Source: Streptomyces sp. ISL-1 (GTDB lineage Bacteria > Actinomycetota > Actinomycetes > Streptomycetales > Streptomycetaceae). From it: DNA of 64,000 bases. The stretch spans positions 1-64,000 of the forward strand of contig NZ_JAGGOI010000040.1 in the NCBI RefSeq assembly GCF_018614585.1, in the 5' to 3' direction. Position numbers and translations under genes: made by a program. The notes beneath the pieces are model-generated. The model worked only from the letters and a program-made list of their open reading frames with translations, was not told the origin of the DNA and searched no databases. Numbering within the stretch: the stretch's first letter is position 1; every line of letters begins with the position of its first letter. Positions 8,868-16,637 of this stretch are shown here, one piece after another.

Positions 8868-9203
8868 GTGATTCCCGGTGGTGGCCAGCCCAATATGCAG
8901 GAGCTCCTCCAGCAGGCCCAGAAGATGCAGCAGGATCTCGCGCGGGCCCAGGAAGAGCTCGCGCAGACAGAGGTCGAGGGTCAGGCGGGCGGCGGTCTGG
9001 TGAAGGCCACCGTCACCGGCTCCGGCGACCTGCGGGCCCTCGTCATCGACCCCAAGGCCGTCGACCCCGAGGACACCGAGACCCTCGCGGACCTCGTCGT
9101 CGCCGCGGTCCAGGCCGCGAACGAGAACGCGCAGCAGCTCCAGCAGCAAAAGCTCGGCCCGCTCGCGCAGGGGCTGGGCGGCATGCCGGGCCTGCCCTTC
9201 TAG
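8868..9203 (+). CDS. YbaB/EbfC-family nucleoid-associated protein
   Basis: 111 residues beginning at GTG 8868 five bases after an aggag site; GTG 8862 is the alternative. The protein has the YbaB pattern: a first helix with NMQELLQQAQKMQQDLARAQ, a strand region ending VKATVTGSGDLRALVIDP, and a Gln-rich C-terminal helix. Members bind DNA as dimers. It sits 67 nt before recR, the conserved bacterial pairing that links YbaB to RecF-pathway repair. Confidence 0.92.
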   Translation: MIPGGGQPNMQELLQQAQKMQQDLARAQEELAQTEVEGQAGGGLVKATVTGSGDLRALVIDPKAVDPEDTETLADLVVAAVQAANENAQQLQQQKLGPLAQGLGGMPGLPF

Positions 9204-9270
9204 GTCCGAGGCGTACCAACTACCGTACGTCCCAGCAGAGCAGGCCGGCAGAAGACAGGAAGGCATCCCG

Positions 9271-9870
9271 TTGTACGAAGGCGTGGTTCAGGACCTCATC
9301 GACGAACTGGGCAGGCTGCCCGGCGTCGGTCCCAAGAGCGCGCAGCGGATCGCCTTCCACATCCTCCAGACCGAGCCGACCGACGTCCGCCGCCTCGCGC
9401 ACGCCCTCCTCGAGGTGAAGGACAAGGTCCGCTTCTGCGCGGTGTGCGGCAATGTCGCACAGCAGGAGCAGTGCAACATCTGCCGTGACCCGCGCCGTGA
9501 CCAGTCGGTCATCTGCGTGGTGGAGGAGCCCAAGGACGTCGTAGCGGTCGAGCGGACCCGGGAGTTCCGGGGTCGCTACCACGTACTCGGCGGGGCCATC
9601 AGCCCCATCGAGGGCGTCGGCCCCGACGACCTGCGGATCCGTGAGCTGCTGGCCCGCCTCGCGGACGGCACGATCACGGAGCTGATCCTGGCCACGGACC
9701 CCAACCTGGAGGGCGAGGCCACCGCCACGTATCTGGCACGCATGGTCAAGCCGATGGGACTCAAGGTCACACGGCTGGCGAGCGGTCTGCCCGTGGGGGG
9801 AGACTTGGAATACGCCGACGAGGTCACGCTGGGTCGTGCCTTCGAGGGGAGACGACTTCTCGATGTCTGA
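9271..9870 (+). CDS. recR: Recombination protein RecR
   Basis: 199 residues, the normal family length, with TTG 9271 after an aggaag site. The order is right: helix-hairpin-helix near 14-26 (GRLPGVGPKSAQRIAFH), a C4 zinc finger with Cys56, Cys59, Cys68 and Cys71, and a Toprim domain from about 80 (VICVVEEPKDV, LATDPNLEGEATATYLAR). RecR works with RecO and RecF to load RecA at gaps. The stop overlaps the next gene by 8 nt. Confidence 0.97.
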   Translation: MYEGVVQDLIDELGRLPGVGPKSAQRIAFHILQTEPTDVRRLAHALLEVKDKVRFCAVCGNVAQQEQCNICRDPRRDQSVICVVEEPKDVVAVERTREFRGRYHVLGGAISPIEGVGPDDLRIRELLARLADGTITELILATDPNLEGEATATYLARMVKPMGLKVTRLASGLPVGGDLEYADEVTLGRAFEGRRLLDV

Positions 9871-10522
9871 CGCCAACCTGCACGCCGCCAATCAGGACCC
9901 GGACGACTTCGCCGTCCAGATCTCGGACTCGATCGAATCCTTCATCGTCGCGACCACGGAAGTCGCGAAGGGCGACGAGCCCGACAGCGCGGTGCCCTTC
10001 CTGCTGCTGGAGGTCTCGCAACTCCTGCTGACGGGCGGCCGGCTGGGCGCGCACGAGGACATCGTCCCCGACGAACGGTACGAACCGGACACCGGCCCCG
10101 ACCTCGACGTCGATGACCTGCGTGAGCGGTTCGCCGTGCTGCTCGACCCGGTGGACATCTTCTCCGAGGTCTTCGACCCGTACGAACCGCGCAAGGCCCC
10201 GGTCGCCTGCCGGATCTCCGACAGCCTCGCGGACATCGTCACCGACCTGCGCCACGGCCTGGCCCACTACCGGGCGGGCCGCATCAGCGAGGCGCTGTGG
10301 TGGTGGCAGTTCTCGTACTTCTCCAACTGGGGCCCGACCGCCTCCGCGACGCTGCGCGCCCTGCAGTCGCTGGTCGCCCATGTCCGACTGGACCAGCCGC
10401 TCGAGGCGCTGGACGGGCTGGACACCGACGAGGACCTGGCTGAGGACGCGCTGGCGGAGGAGGCCGGCAAGGTCATGTCGGAGGAGATCGCGGCCCCGCT
10501 GGGCCTGCGTACGGCCACCTGA
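9863..10522 (+). CDS. DUF5063-type conserved protein
   Basis: 219 residues from ATG 9863, preceded by gaggggagac and overlapping the end of recR by 8 nt, so it is probably translated by coupling. The protein is acidic, soluble and mostly helical, with a WWWQFSYFSNWG aromatic cluster near residue 150. I recognise it as the DUF5063 protein that follows recR in streptomycetes; no reaction is known. The conserved linkage suggests a role near DNA metabolism, but nothing in the sequence proves it. Confidence 0.75.
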   Translation: MSDANLHAANQDPDDFAVQISDSIESFIVATTEVAKGDEPDSAVPFLLLEVSQLLLTGGRLGAHEDIVPDERYEPDTGPDLDVDDLRERFAVLLDPVDIFSEVFDPYEPRKAPVACRISDSLADIVTDLRHGLAHYRAGRISEALWWWQFSYFSNWGPTASATLRALQSLVAHVRLDQPLEALDGLDTDEDLAEDALAEEAGKVMSEEIAAPLGLRTAT

Positions 10523-10754
10523 CGGGGGCGCCCACGGCCCGGACAGCCGTTCGCGCCTGTGACCCGCCCCACACCCCGCGTACCCCGCATCTACCGGGGC
10601 AGGCATGACCACCGAGCGGCCGTGCCCCCCTCGCTGTGATCACTGAGTGAGCGGGACATCTCACGATGTGATAGCAGCGGGCCGGAGTGCGGCCGCTCGT
10701 TAGACTTAGCCGACCGCAGTAGTGACTGCAGTAAGAACCGAGCGAGGAGCGCAC

Positions 10755-12026
10755 GTGGGCCTTGTCGTGCAGAAGTACGGAGGTTCCTCCGTTGCCGATG
10801 CCGAAGGCATCAAGCGCGTCGCCAAGCGAATCGTCGATGCCAAGAAGTACGGCCACCAGGTGGTCGTCGTGGTATCCGCGATGGGCGACACGACGGACGA
10901 GCTGATCGATCTCGCCGAGCAGGTATCCCCGATCCCTGCCGGGCGTGAATTCGACATGCTGCTGACCGCGGGAGAGCGGATCTCCATGGCCCTGCTGGCG
11001 ATGGCGATCAAAAACCTGGGCCACGAGGCCCAGTCGTTCACCGGCAGCCAGGCCGGCGTCATCACGGACTCGGTCCACAACAAAGCACGCATCATCGATG
11101 TGACGCCGGGCCGGATCCGTATGGCGCTCGACGAGGGCAACATCGCCATCGTCGCCGGCTTCCAGGGCGTGTCCCAGGACAAGAAGGACATCACCACCCT
11201 CGGCCGCGGCGGATCCGACACCACCGCCGTCGCCCTCGCGGCCGCGCTGGACGCGGAGGTCTGTGAGATCTACACGGACGTCGACGGCGTCTTCACCGCC
11301 GACCCCCGGGTCGTGAAGAAGGCGCAGAAGATCGACTGGATCGCCTTCGAGGACATGCTGGAGCTCGCCGCCTCCGGCTCCAAGGTGCTGCTGCACCGCT
11401 GCGTCGAGTACGCACGCCGATACAACATTCCGATCCACGTCCGCTCGTCCTTCTCCGGGAATCGCGGCACCTGGGTCAGCAACGAGCCGCAAGGGAACCA
11501 GCAGATGGAGCACGCGATCATCTCCGGAGTCGCCCACGACGTCTCCGAGGCGAAGGTCACGGTCGTCGGGGTGCCGGACAAGCCGGGCGAGGCCGCGGCC
11601 ATCTTCCGTACGATCGCGGACGCCGAGATCAACATCGACATGGTCGTGCAGAACGTCTCGGCGGCCACCACCGCCCTGACCGACATCTCCTTCACCCTCC
11701 CCAAGACCGACGGCCGCAAGGCCATCGACGCCCTGGAGAAGGCGAAGGCCGCGATCGGCTTCGAGTCCCTGCGCTACGACGACCAGATCGGCAAGATCTC
11801 GCTCGTCGGCGCGGGCATGAAGACCAACCCCGGCGTCACCGCCTCCTTCTTCGAGGCGCTCTCCGACGCGGGCGTGAACATCGAGCTGATCTCCACCTCG
11901 GAGATCCGCATCTCGGTGGTCACCCGCGCCGACGACGTCAATGAGGCGGTGCGCGCCGTGCACACCGCCTTCGGACTGGACAGCGACTCCGACGAGGCGG
12001 TCGTCTACGGCGGCACAGGGCGATGA
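10755..12026 (+). CDS. ask: Aspartokinase
   Basis: 423 residues from GTG 10755 with a gaggagc site. It catalyses ATP-dependent phosphorylation of aspartate, the first step to diaminopimelate/lysine, threonine and methionine. The kinase domain has VVQKYGGSSVADAEGIKRVA at the N-terminus, LTAGERISMALLAMAIK and the TTLGRGGSDTTAVALAAAL motif. Two ACT domains follow residue ~265 and mediate Lys/Thr feedback. ATG 11505 (MEHAIISGVAH) is an in-frame position where related actinobacterial genes start a separate beta subunit; an aaggga lies 9 nt upstream. The stop overlaps asd as ATGA. Confidence 0.97.
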   Translation: MGLVVQKYGGSSVADAEGIKRVAKRIVDAKKYGHQVVVVVSAMGDTTDELIDLAEQVSPIPAGREFDMLLTAGERISMALLAMAIKNLGHEAQSFTGSQAGVITDSVHNKARIIDVTPGRIRMALDEGNIAIVAGFQGVSQDKKDITTLGRGGSDTTAVALAAALDAEVCEIYTDVDGVFTADPRVVKKAQKIDWIAFEDMLELAASGSKVLLHRCVEYARRYNIPIHVRSSFSGNRGTWVSNEPQGNQQMEHAIISGVAHDVSEAKVTVVGVPDKPGEAAAIFRTIADAEINIDMVVQNVSAATTALTDISFTLPKTDGRKAIDALEKAKAAIGFESLRYDDQIGKISLVGAGMKTNPGVTASFFEALSDAGVNIELISTSEIRISVVTRADDVNEAVRAVHTAFGLDSDSDEAVVYGGTGR

Positions 12027-13093
12027 TCCGTAAGCCGGCGCTCGCGGTTGTCGGAGCGACCGGAGCTGTCGGAGCGGTGATGCTCCAGATCCTGTCCCAG
12101 CACGCGGACATCTGGGGCGAGATACGTCTCCTCGCCTCGCCGCGCTCGGCCGGCCGCAAGCTGGCCGTACGCGGCGAGGAGTGCGAGGTCGTCGCGCTGA
12201 GCGAAGAAGCCCTGGACGACGTCGACGTCGCGCTCTTCCTCGTGCCGGCCGAGGTGTCCGCGCAGTGGGTGCCCATCGCCGCGGCCAAGGGCGCGGTGGT
12301 TGTGGACAATTCAGCTGCTTTCCGGATGGACCCGGATGTGTCGCTGGTCGTCCCCGAGGTCAATCCCCATGCCGCACGGGTCCGTCCGCGCGGGATCCTC
12401 GCGAGTCCGCACTGCACGACGCTGGCGATGATTCCGGCGGTGGGGGCGCTGCACGCCGAGTTCGGACTGCGCGAACTGGTCGTCTCCTCCTATCAGGCCG
12501 TCAGCGGCGCCGGGCGGGAAGCCGTCGCCGTGCTTCGTGCGCAGCTGTCGCTGGTCGCCGGTACGGAACTGGGCACCGGGCCCGGAGACGTACGCCGTGC
12601 CGTGAGCGACGATCTCGGGCCCTTCCACGCGCCGCTGGCGCTCAACGTGGTGCCCTGGTCCGGCGTGTTGGAGGACGGCGGCTGGTCCTCCGAGGAGCTG
12701 GGGCTGCGGGCCGAGACGCGCAAGATCCTGGGTCTGCCGGGGCTGCGGGTGGCGGCGACGTTCGTACGCGTACCGGTGATCACCACGCACTCCCTCGCGG
12801 TGCACGCGCGCTTCGAGGGCGAGGTCACGGTGGAGCGGGCGCACGAGATCCTGGCGACCTCGCCCGGGGTGGTGCTCTATGACAATCCGGCGGCGGGCGA
12901 CTTTCCCACGCCCGCGGACGTGGTGGGGACGGATCCGACGTGGGTGGGGCGGGTGCGGCGGTCGCCGGACGACCCGTGTGCCCTGGACCTGTTCGTCTGC
13001 GGAGACAATCTCCGCAAGGGCGCGGCGCTGAACTCCGCGCAGATCGCCGAGGCGGTCGCGGCCGAAATCGGGCCGGGGCTCGGTTCCGCGTAA
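12023..13093 (+). CDS. asd: Aspartate-semialdehyde dehydrogenase
   Basis: 356 residues. It reduces aspartyl-phosphate to the semialdehyde with NADPH, the second step after Ask. The N-terminal nucleotide-binding GATGAVG is at residues 11-17, VVVDNSAAFRMDPDVSLVVPEVN follows at 92-114, and the catalytic Cys is at 131 in SPHCTT, followed by SSYQAVSGAGREAV. The usual Asn before Cys is replaced by His here. ATG 12023 overlaps the ask stop by 4 nt, so the two enzymes form a coupled operon. Confidence 0.95.
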   Translation: MIRKPALAVVGATGAVGAVMLQILSQHADIWGEIRLLASPRSAGRKLAVRGEECEVVALSEEALDDVDVALFLVPAEVSAQWVPIAAAKGAVVVDNSAAFRMDPDVSLVVPEVNPHAARVRPRGILASPHCTTLAMIPAVGALHAEFGLRELVVSSYQAVSGAGREAVAVLRAQLSLVAGTELGTGPGDVRRAVSDDLGPFHAPLALNVVPWSGVLEDGGWSSEELGLRAETRKILGLPGLRVAATFVRVPVITTHSLAVHARFEGEVTVERAHEILATSPGVVLYDNPAAGDFPTPADVVGTDPTWVGRVRRSPDDPCALDLFVCGDNLRKGAALNSAQIAEAVAAEIGPGLGSA

Positions 13094-13503
13094 GTCCTGG
13101 GCCGAGACGCCGGGGTGCCCGATCGGGAGGGGTGATCGGTCGTGATCAGGATCGCGAATGGGCTCGGGATGGGCTCGCGAATGGGGTCGCGAATGGGGGG
13201 ACTTGCTCGGCTCCGGGGGTTCCGTGACCGCGCGCCCGGACGGCTTTGTAGGATCTGTGAACACCCTGCGAGCAAGTCGAAGGTCTGTACCGCTTGAACT
13301 GGGGTGCAAGGATGTTCGAAAATTCGCTTCCCCCTTGCTGCAACCGGTAGTTGGGCGGGAAGCGTCTTTGCGGTCGCCCCTTCACGGTGCCGCGAAAAAT
13401 GGGGCATTGGGGAAGAGCGGGTACGCATGAGGGCATATGGATCACCGTCAAAAACGGTGGCGTACGCGTACAACCCTGACGGGGGGAAGCGTGTCCAACA
13501 AGC
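13094..13503. other. 410-bp intergenic region with promoter-like DNA
   Basis: No credible gene. Short direct repeats (ctcgcgaatgggg-like) lie at 13160-13197. cgcttccc at about 13326 can pair with gggaagcg at about 13358, forming a hairpin upstream of the sigma-factor gene. Promoters for the sigma operon must lie here, but I cannot assign boxes. Confidence 0.45.
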
Positions 13504-14166
13504 GTGGCAGAGGTTCTGGACATCACAGGGGTGGTCCCGGTGCGCGGCGCTTCGGTGCGCCCGCTCCGCAGGCCGCGCCCGCCCGGCGGCATGCCGGTGA
13601 TCGCCCCCATGCCCGCTCCCCGTACCACCCGCATACCGTCTCAGCGCGAGGGCGCTGACGACACGATGGCTGCGGGCACCACCGTTGATCACCTCACCGA
13701 GACCTACCGCGCCCACTACCGGTCACTGCTCGGTCTCGCGGCCCTCCTCCTCGACGACACGGCTTCCTGCGAGGATGTCGTCCAGGAGGCGTTCATACGC
13801 GTCCACTCCGCGCGCAACCGAGTACGGGACCCGGAGAAGACCCTGGCGTATCTGCGCCAGACCGTGGTCAATCTGTCGAGGTCCGCGCTGCGCCGCCGCA
13901 TCCTGGGGCTGAAGCTGCTCTCCAAGCCGATGCCGGACATGGCGAGCGCGGAGGAGGGGGCGTACGACCGACTGGAGCGGGACGCGCTGATCAAGGCCAT
14001 GCGCGGACTGCAGCGCCGCCAGCGCGAGGTGCTGGTGTTGCGATACTTCGCCGATATGACGGAGGCTCAGGTCGCTGAGACGCTGGGCATTTCCCTGGGC
14101 TCGGTGAAGGCGTACGGCTCGCGGGGCATCGCGGCGCTGCGCATCGCCATGGAGGCCACGGCATGA
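13504..14166 (+). CDS. SigE-family ECF RNA polymerase sigma factor
   Basis: 220 residues if started at GTG 13504. Region 2 covers YRAHYRSLLGLAALLLDD with EDVVQEAFIRVH, and region 4 covers LQRRQREVLVLRYFADMTEA with the helix-turn-helix AETLGISLGSVKAYGSRGIA. This is the streptomycete SigE-type ECF family. The first ~54 residues are Pro/Arg-rich; ATG 13666 (MAAGTTVDHLTETY) is a shorter alternative. The stop overlaps the next gene as ATGA, the usual arrangement of a sigma factor with a membrane-bound regulator. Confidence 0.9.
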   Translation: MAEVLDITGVVPVRGASVRPLRRPRPPGGMPVIAPMPAPRTTRIPSQREGADDTMAAGTTVDHLTETYRAHYRSLLGLAALLLDDTASCEDVVQEAFIRVHSARNRVRDPEKTLAYLRQTVVNLSRSALRRRILGLKLLSKPMPDMASAEEGAYDRLERDALIKAMRGLQRRQREVLVLRYFADMTEAQVAETLGISLGSVKAYGSRGIAALRIAMEATA

Positions 14167-15311
14167 GCGGGCACAGGGACAAGTGGCACAGGTTGCACAA
14201 GTTGCACAGATTTGAGCGGTACGGGCCGGACGGGCCGTTTGACGACCGGACTGGGAACGAAATTGTGAACAACGGGCCGGAAAATGAGCTGGGCGGCCTC
14301 GGACAGGTGCCCGGCGAGGGGCTTGGCGGGGATGAGGTGGCCCTGCGCCACATGCTGCAAGGTGCCGTGGAGGACCTCAAGCCTTCCGACGGTGCCCTCG
14401 ATCACCTGCGAAGGGCGGTCCCCGCGCGGCGCGCCCGCAAAAGGCAGGCGCTCGTCGGCGTGGCCGCCGCGGCGCTGCTGATGGGCACGGCGGTCCCCGC
14501 CTTCGTCCATGTGGCGAACTCCAGCGGCGACGATGCCAACCCCGTCAACGCCGGACACGGCGAACAGGCGCAGGGCGGCACCGGGTCCGAGACGGGTGAG
14601 GTGGGTGGCGAGTCGGGCTCCGACGGGTTGTCCGCCGACAGCCGGGGCAACCAGCAAAACCGGGGCGGCGCGACCCGGACACGGGGCGGGAAGCCCTCCG
14701 GCGCCACGGACGGCGCGACGGGCGGCGTGGTCAACCCGCCGGACTCCGTGGCGGCGACCTTGCCGGTCTGCTCCGCCGAACAGCTCGGCGTCGCCTCGGC
14801 GCAGACGGCCAACCCCGACGCCGACGGCAAGGTCTACGGAACCTTCCGCATCGCCAATATCTCCAAGACCGACTGTGTGGTCAGCGGCGACGGCACGGTC
14901 GGCTTCCAGGCGCTGGGCGCGGCCGACCCCGCCAAGATCAACGTGGTCGAGCACACCGCGGGCGACGCGGCGACCGGACTGCCTGACCCCTCCCAGGAGC
15001 CGGTCACGCTGATGCTGAAGCCCGACACGGCTTACGAGGTGCGGTTCGCCTGGGTCCCGACGGACAGCTGCCCGACCACCGGCGCCTCACCCGACCCGAC
15101 CCCCTCGGAGGGCGGCTCGTCGGGCGCCAGCACCGGGACGGGCACGACCGCGGGGACCAACCAGGAACCGCTCGGCAGTGAGGACGGCGGCCCGGCGGAC
15201 GGCAGCGTGTCGGTGACCCACACGGCTGAGCCGGGCGCGCCGGGCGCGGAGACGACGATCCCCAACGCGTGCTCGGGCACGATCTACCGCACGGGTGTCC
15301 TGAACGCATAG
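14163..15311 (+). CDS. Single-pass membrane protein, putative sigma-factor partner
   Basis: 382 residues, translationally coupled to the sigma gene. The cytoplasmic N-terminus (about 130 residues) includes a helix LRHMLQGAVEDLKPSDGALD. A basic RRARKR stretch precedes one membrane segment (ALVGVAAAALLMGTAVPAFV), then comes a long Gly/Ser/Thr linker and an extracellular beta-rich domain (CSAEQLGVASAQ onward) with three further Cys. The outer part resembles DUF4232-type domains. I see no zinc-binding HxxxCxxC anti-sigma motif, so an anti-sigma role is inferred from position only. Confidence 0.75.
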   Translation: MSGHRDKWHRLHKLHRFERYGPDGPFDDRTGNEIVNNGPENELGGLGQVPGEGLGGDEVALRHMLQGAVEDLKPSDGALDHLRRAVPARRARKRQALVGVAAAALLMGTAVPAFVHVANSSGDDANPVNAGHGEQAQGGTGSETGEVGGESGSDGLSADSRGNQQNRGGATRTRGGKPSGATDGATGGVVNPPDSVAATLPVCSAEQLGVASAQTANPDADGKVYGTFRIANISKTDCVVSGDGTVGFQALGAADPAKINVVEHTAGDAATGLPDPSQEPVTLMLKPDTAYEVRFAWVPTDSCPTTGASPDPTPSEGGSSGASTGTGTTAGTNQEPLGSEDGGPADGSVSVTHTAEPGAPGAETTIPNACSGTIYRTGVLNA

Positions 15312-15418
15312 TGAGGGGCGCGCTGCCTGGCGTCGCGTGCGGGTATCGGGCCTCGGGCCCGGGGCTTGGCGCGCTGCCGGCATGACGCGGGCGTCGCGTG
15401 GTCGTCGCCCCCCCGTGG

Positions 15419-16174
15419 CTAGACCGGCTCGGGCTCCAGCCCCAGTTGCCGGTCCCGCGCCGCCTCCGACTCGCGCCGCACCAGCCGGAACCACATGAAC
15501 AGCACGAAGCCGGCGAAGACGAACCACTCCCCGGTGTAGCCCAGGTTCTGGAACGCCTTGAGGTCCAGCCCACTACCCTCGGGCGCTGACGCGGGCACAG
15601 CCTTCAGCCCACTGCCCGCGTCGGCCAGCGTGACCCACGCGTCGTACACATCGTCCGGCACGAGGTTCACCAGCGAGGCCGCGCTGATCATCCCCAGCTG
15701 CCCGCTCGGCAGCCCGCCCGCCGTGTGCACACCGTCCGTGCCCGAAGTCTCGGAGGCCTGCAACGCCCCGGCCACGGTGACCTGGCCGCCCGGCGCCGCC
15801 GGGGCCGGCTTGCCCTCGGGCAGCCAGCCGCGGACCACCGGCAGGGTCCGGCCGCCGTCGGTCTTGAGCAGCGTCAGCACATACGACCCGCGCTCACCGT
15901 CCAACTCCCGGTCCGGGACGAGGAACTGCTTGCCGTACCGCCCGGTGGCCATCGCCTGCCGCCCCGACGTCTCCTTGTCGACGGGCAGCAGCTCGTCAAG
16001 CGGAGCGGCCTTCTGCTCACCCGGCGCGGGCTGCTGCTTGGCCTCCTCATGTGTGTCGACGCGGTCCTCGAACTTGCCGAGCTGCCATGAGCCCATGAAG
16101 ACGCAAAAGGGGATCGCCAGCACGACGAAGATATTGATCCCCCACCAGCGGGGCGTCAGCAGGAACCGGTACAC
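15419..16174 (-). CDS. SURF1-family cytochrome oxidase assembly protein
   Basis: 251 residues from GTG 16174. SURF1 topology is evident: an N-terminal membrane segment in RFLLTPRWWGINIFVVLAIP with FMGSWQLGKFEDR, an extracytoplasmic domain (PVDKETSGRQAMATGRYGKQ, VVRGWLPEG), and a C-terminal segment NLGYTGEWFVFAGFVLFMWF. Family members help haem-copper oxidase biogenesis. The open frame continues far upstream through repeat DNA, but homologous sequence begins at this GTG. Confidence 0.92.
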   Translation of the reverse strand: MYRFLLTPRWWGINIFVVLAIPFCVFMGSWQLGKFEDRVDTHEEAKQQPAPGEQKAAPLDELLPVDKETSGRQAMATGRYGKQFLVPDRELDGERGSYVLTLLKTDGGRTLPVVRGWLPEGKPAPAAPGGQVTVAGALQASETSGTDGVHTAGGLPSGQLGMISAASLVNLVPDDVYDAWVTLADAGSGLKAVPASAPEGSGLDLKAFQNLGYTGEWFVFAGFVLFMWFRLVRRESEAARDRQLGLEPEPV

Positions 16175-16199
16175 ACCCCCAAGGTACGGAACATGCCCA

Positions 16200-16620
16200 C
16201 GCTCACTCGGACCCGGCCCCCTGTCCGAGCACCACGTCCCTGCGCCCCGGCCCCACCTCCTCTCCCGCCGGCCCTCCGCCCTGGTGCGGCCTTGTCCCGG
16301 CGCGGCCCGCCGGACCGTCTTGGGCCCCCCGGTCCCGGCGGGGGCCCGCCGCCTGGCGCCCCCTGTCCTGGCGCGGGCCTTCCGTCCAGGTGCGGCCCAC
16401 CCCGGCAGTGCCCGCCTTTCCTGGTGCGGCCCTCCGCCTCGGCGCGACCCGGCCTTGGTGCGCCCTGCTCCGGTGCGGCCCTGCCCCGGCGCTGCCCCGC
16501 TCTGGCGCTGCCCGGCTCTGGCGCTGCCCGGCTCTGGCGCTGCCCGGCTCTGGCGCTGCCGGGCTCCGGTGCCGCCCTCGGTCCCCCCCGTTCGGCGCCG
16601 CCCTGTCCAAGCGCCGGCCG
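16200..16620. repeat. Low-complexity GC repeats with a 16-bp tandem core
   Basis: The unit tctggcgctgcccggc repeats with an exact 16-bp period at 16501, 16517, 16533 and 16549, with a related copy at 16485. Looser ggtgcggccc- and ggcgcggcc-type repeats fill the rest. A period that is not a multiple of three means that the long frames across it are not proteins. It lies between the SURF1 start and the stop of the peptidase gene, both on the minus strand. Confidence 0.75.
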
Positions 16621-16637
16621 CCTCCGCGCAGTAGCTC

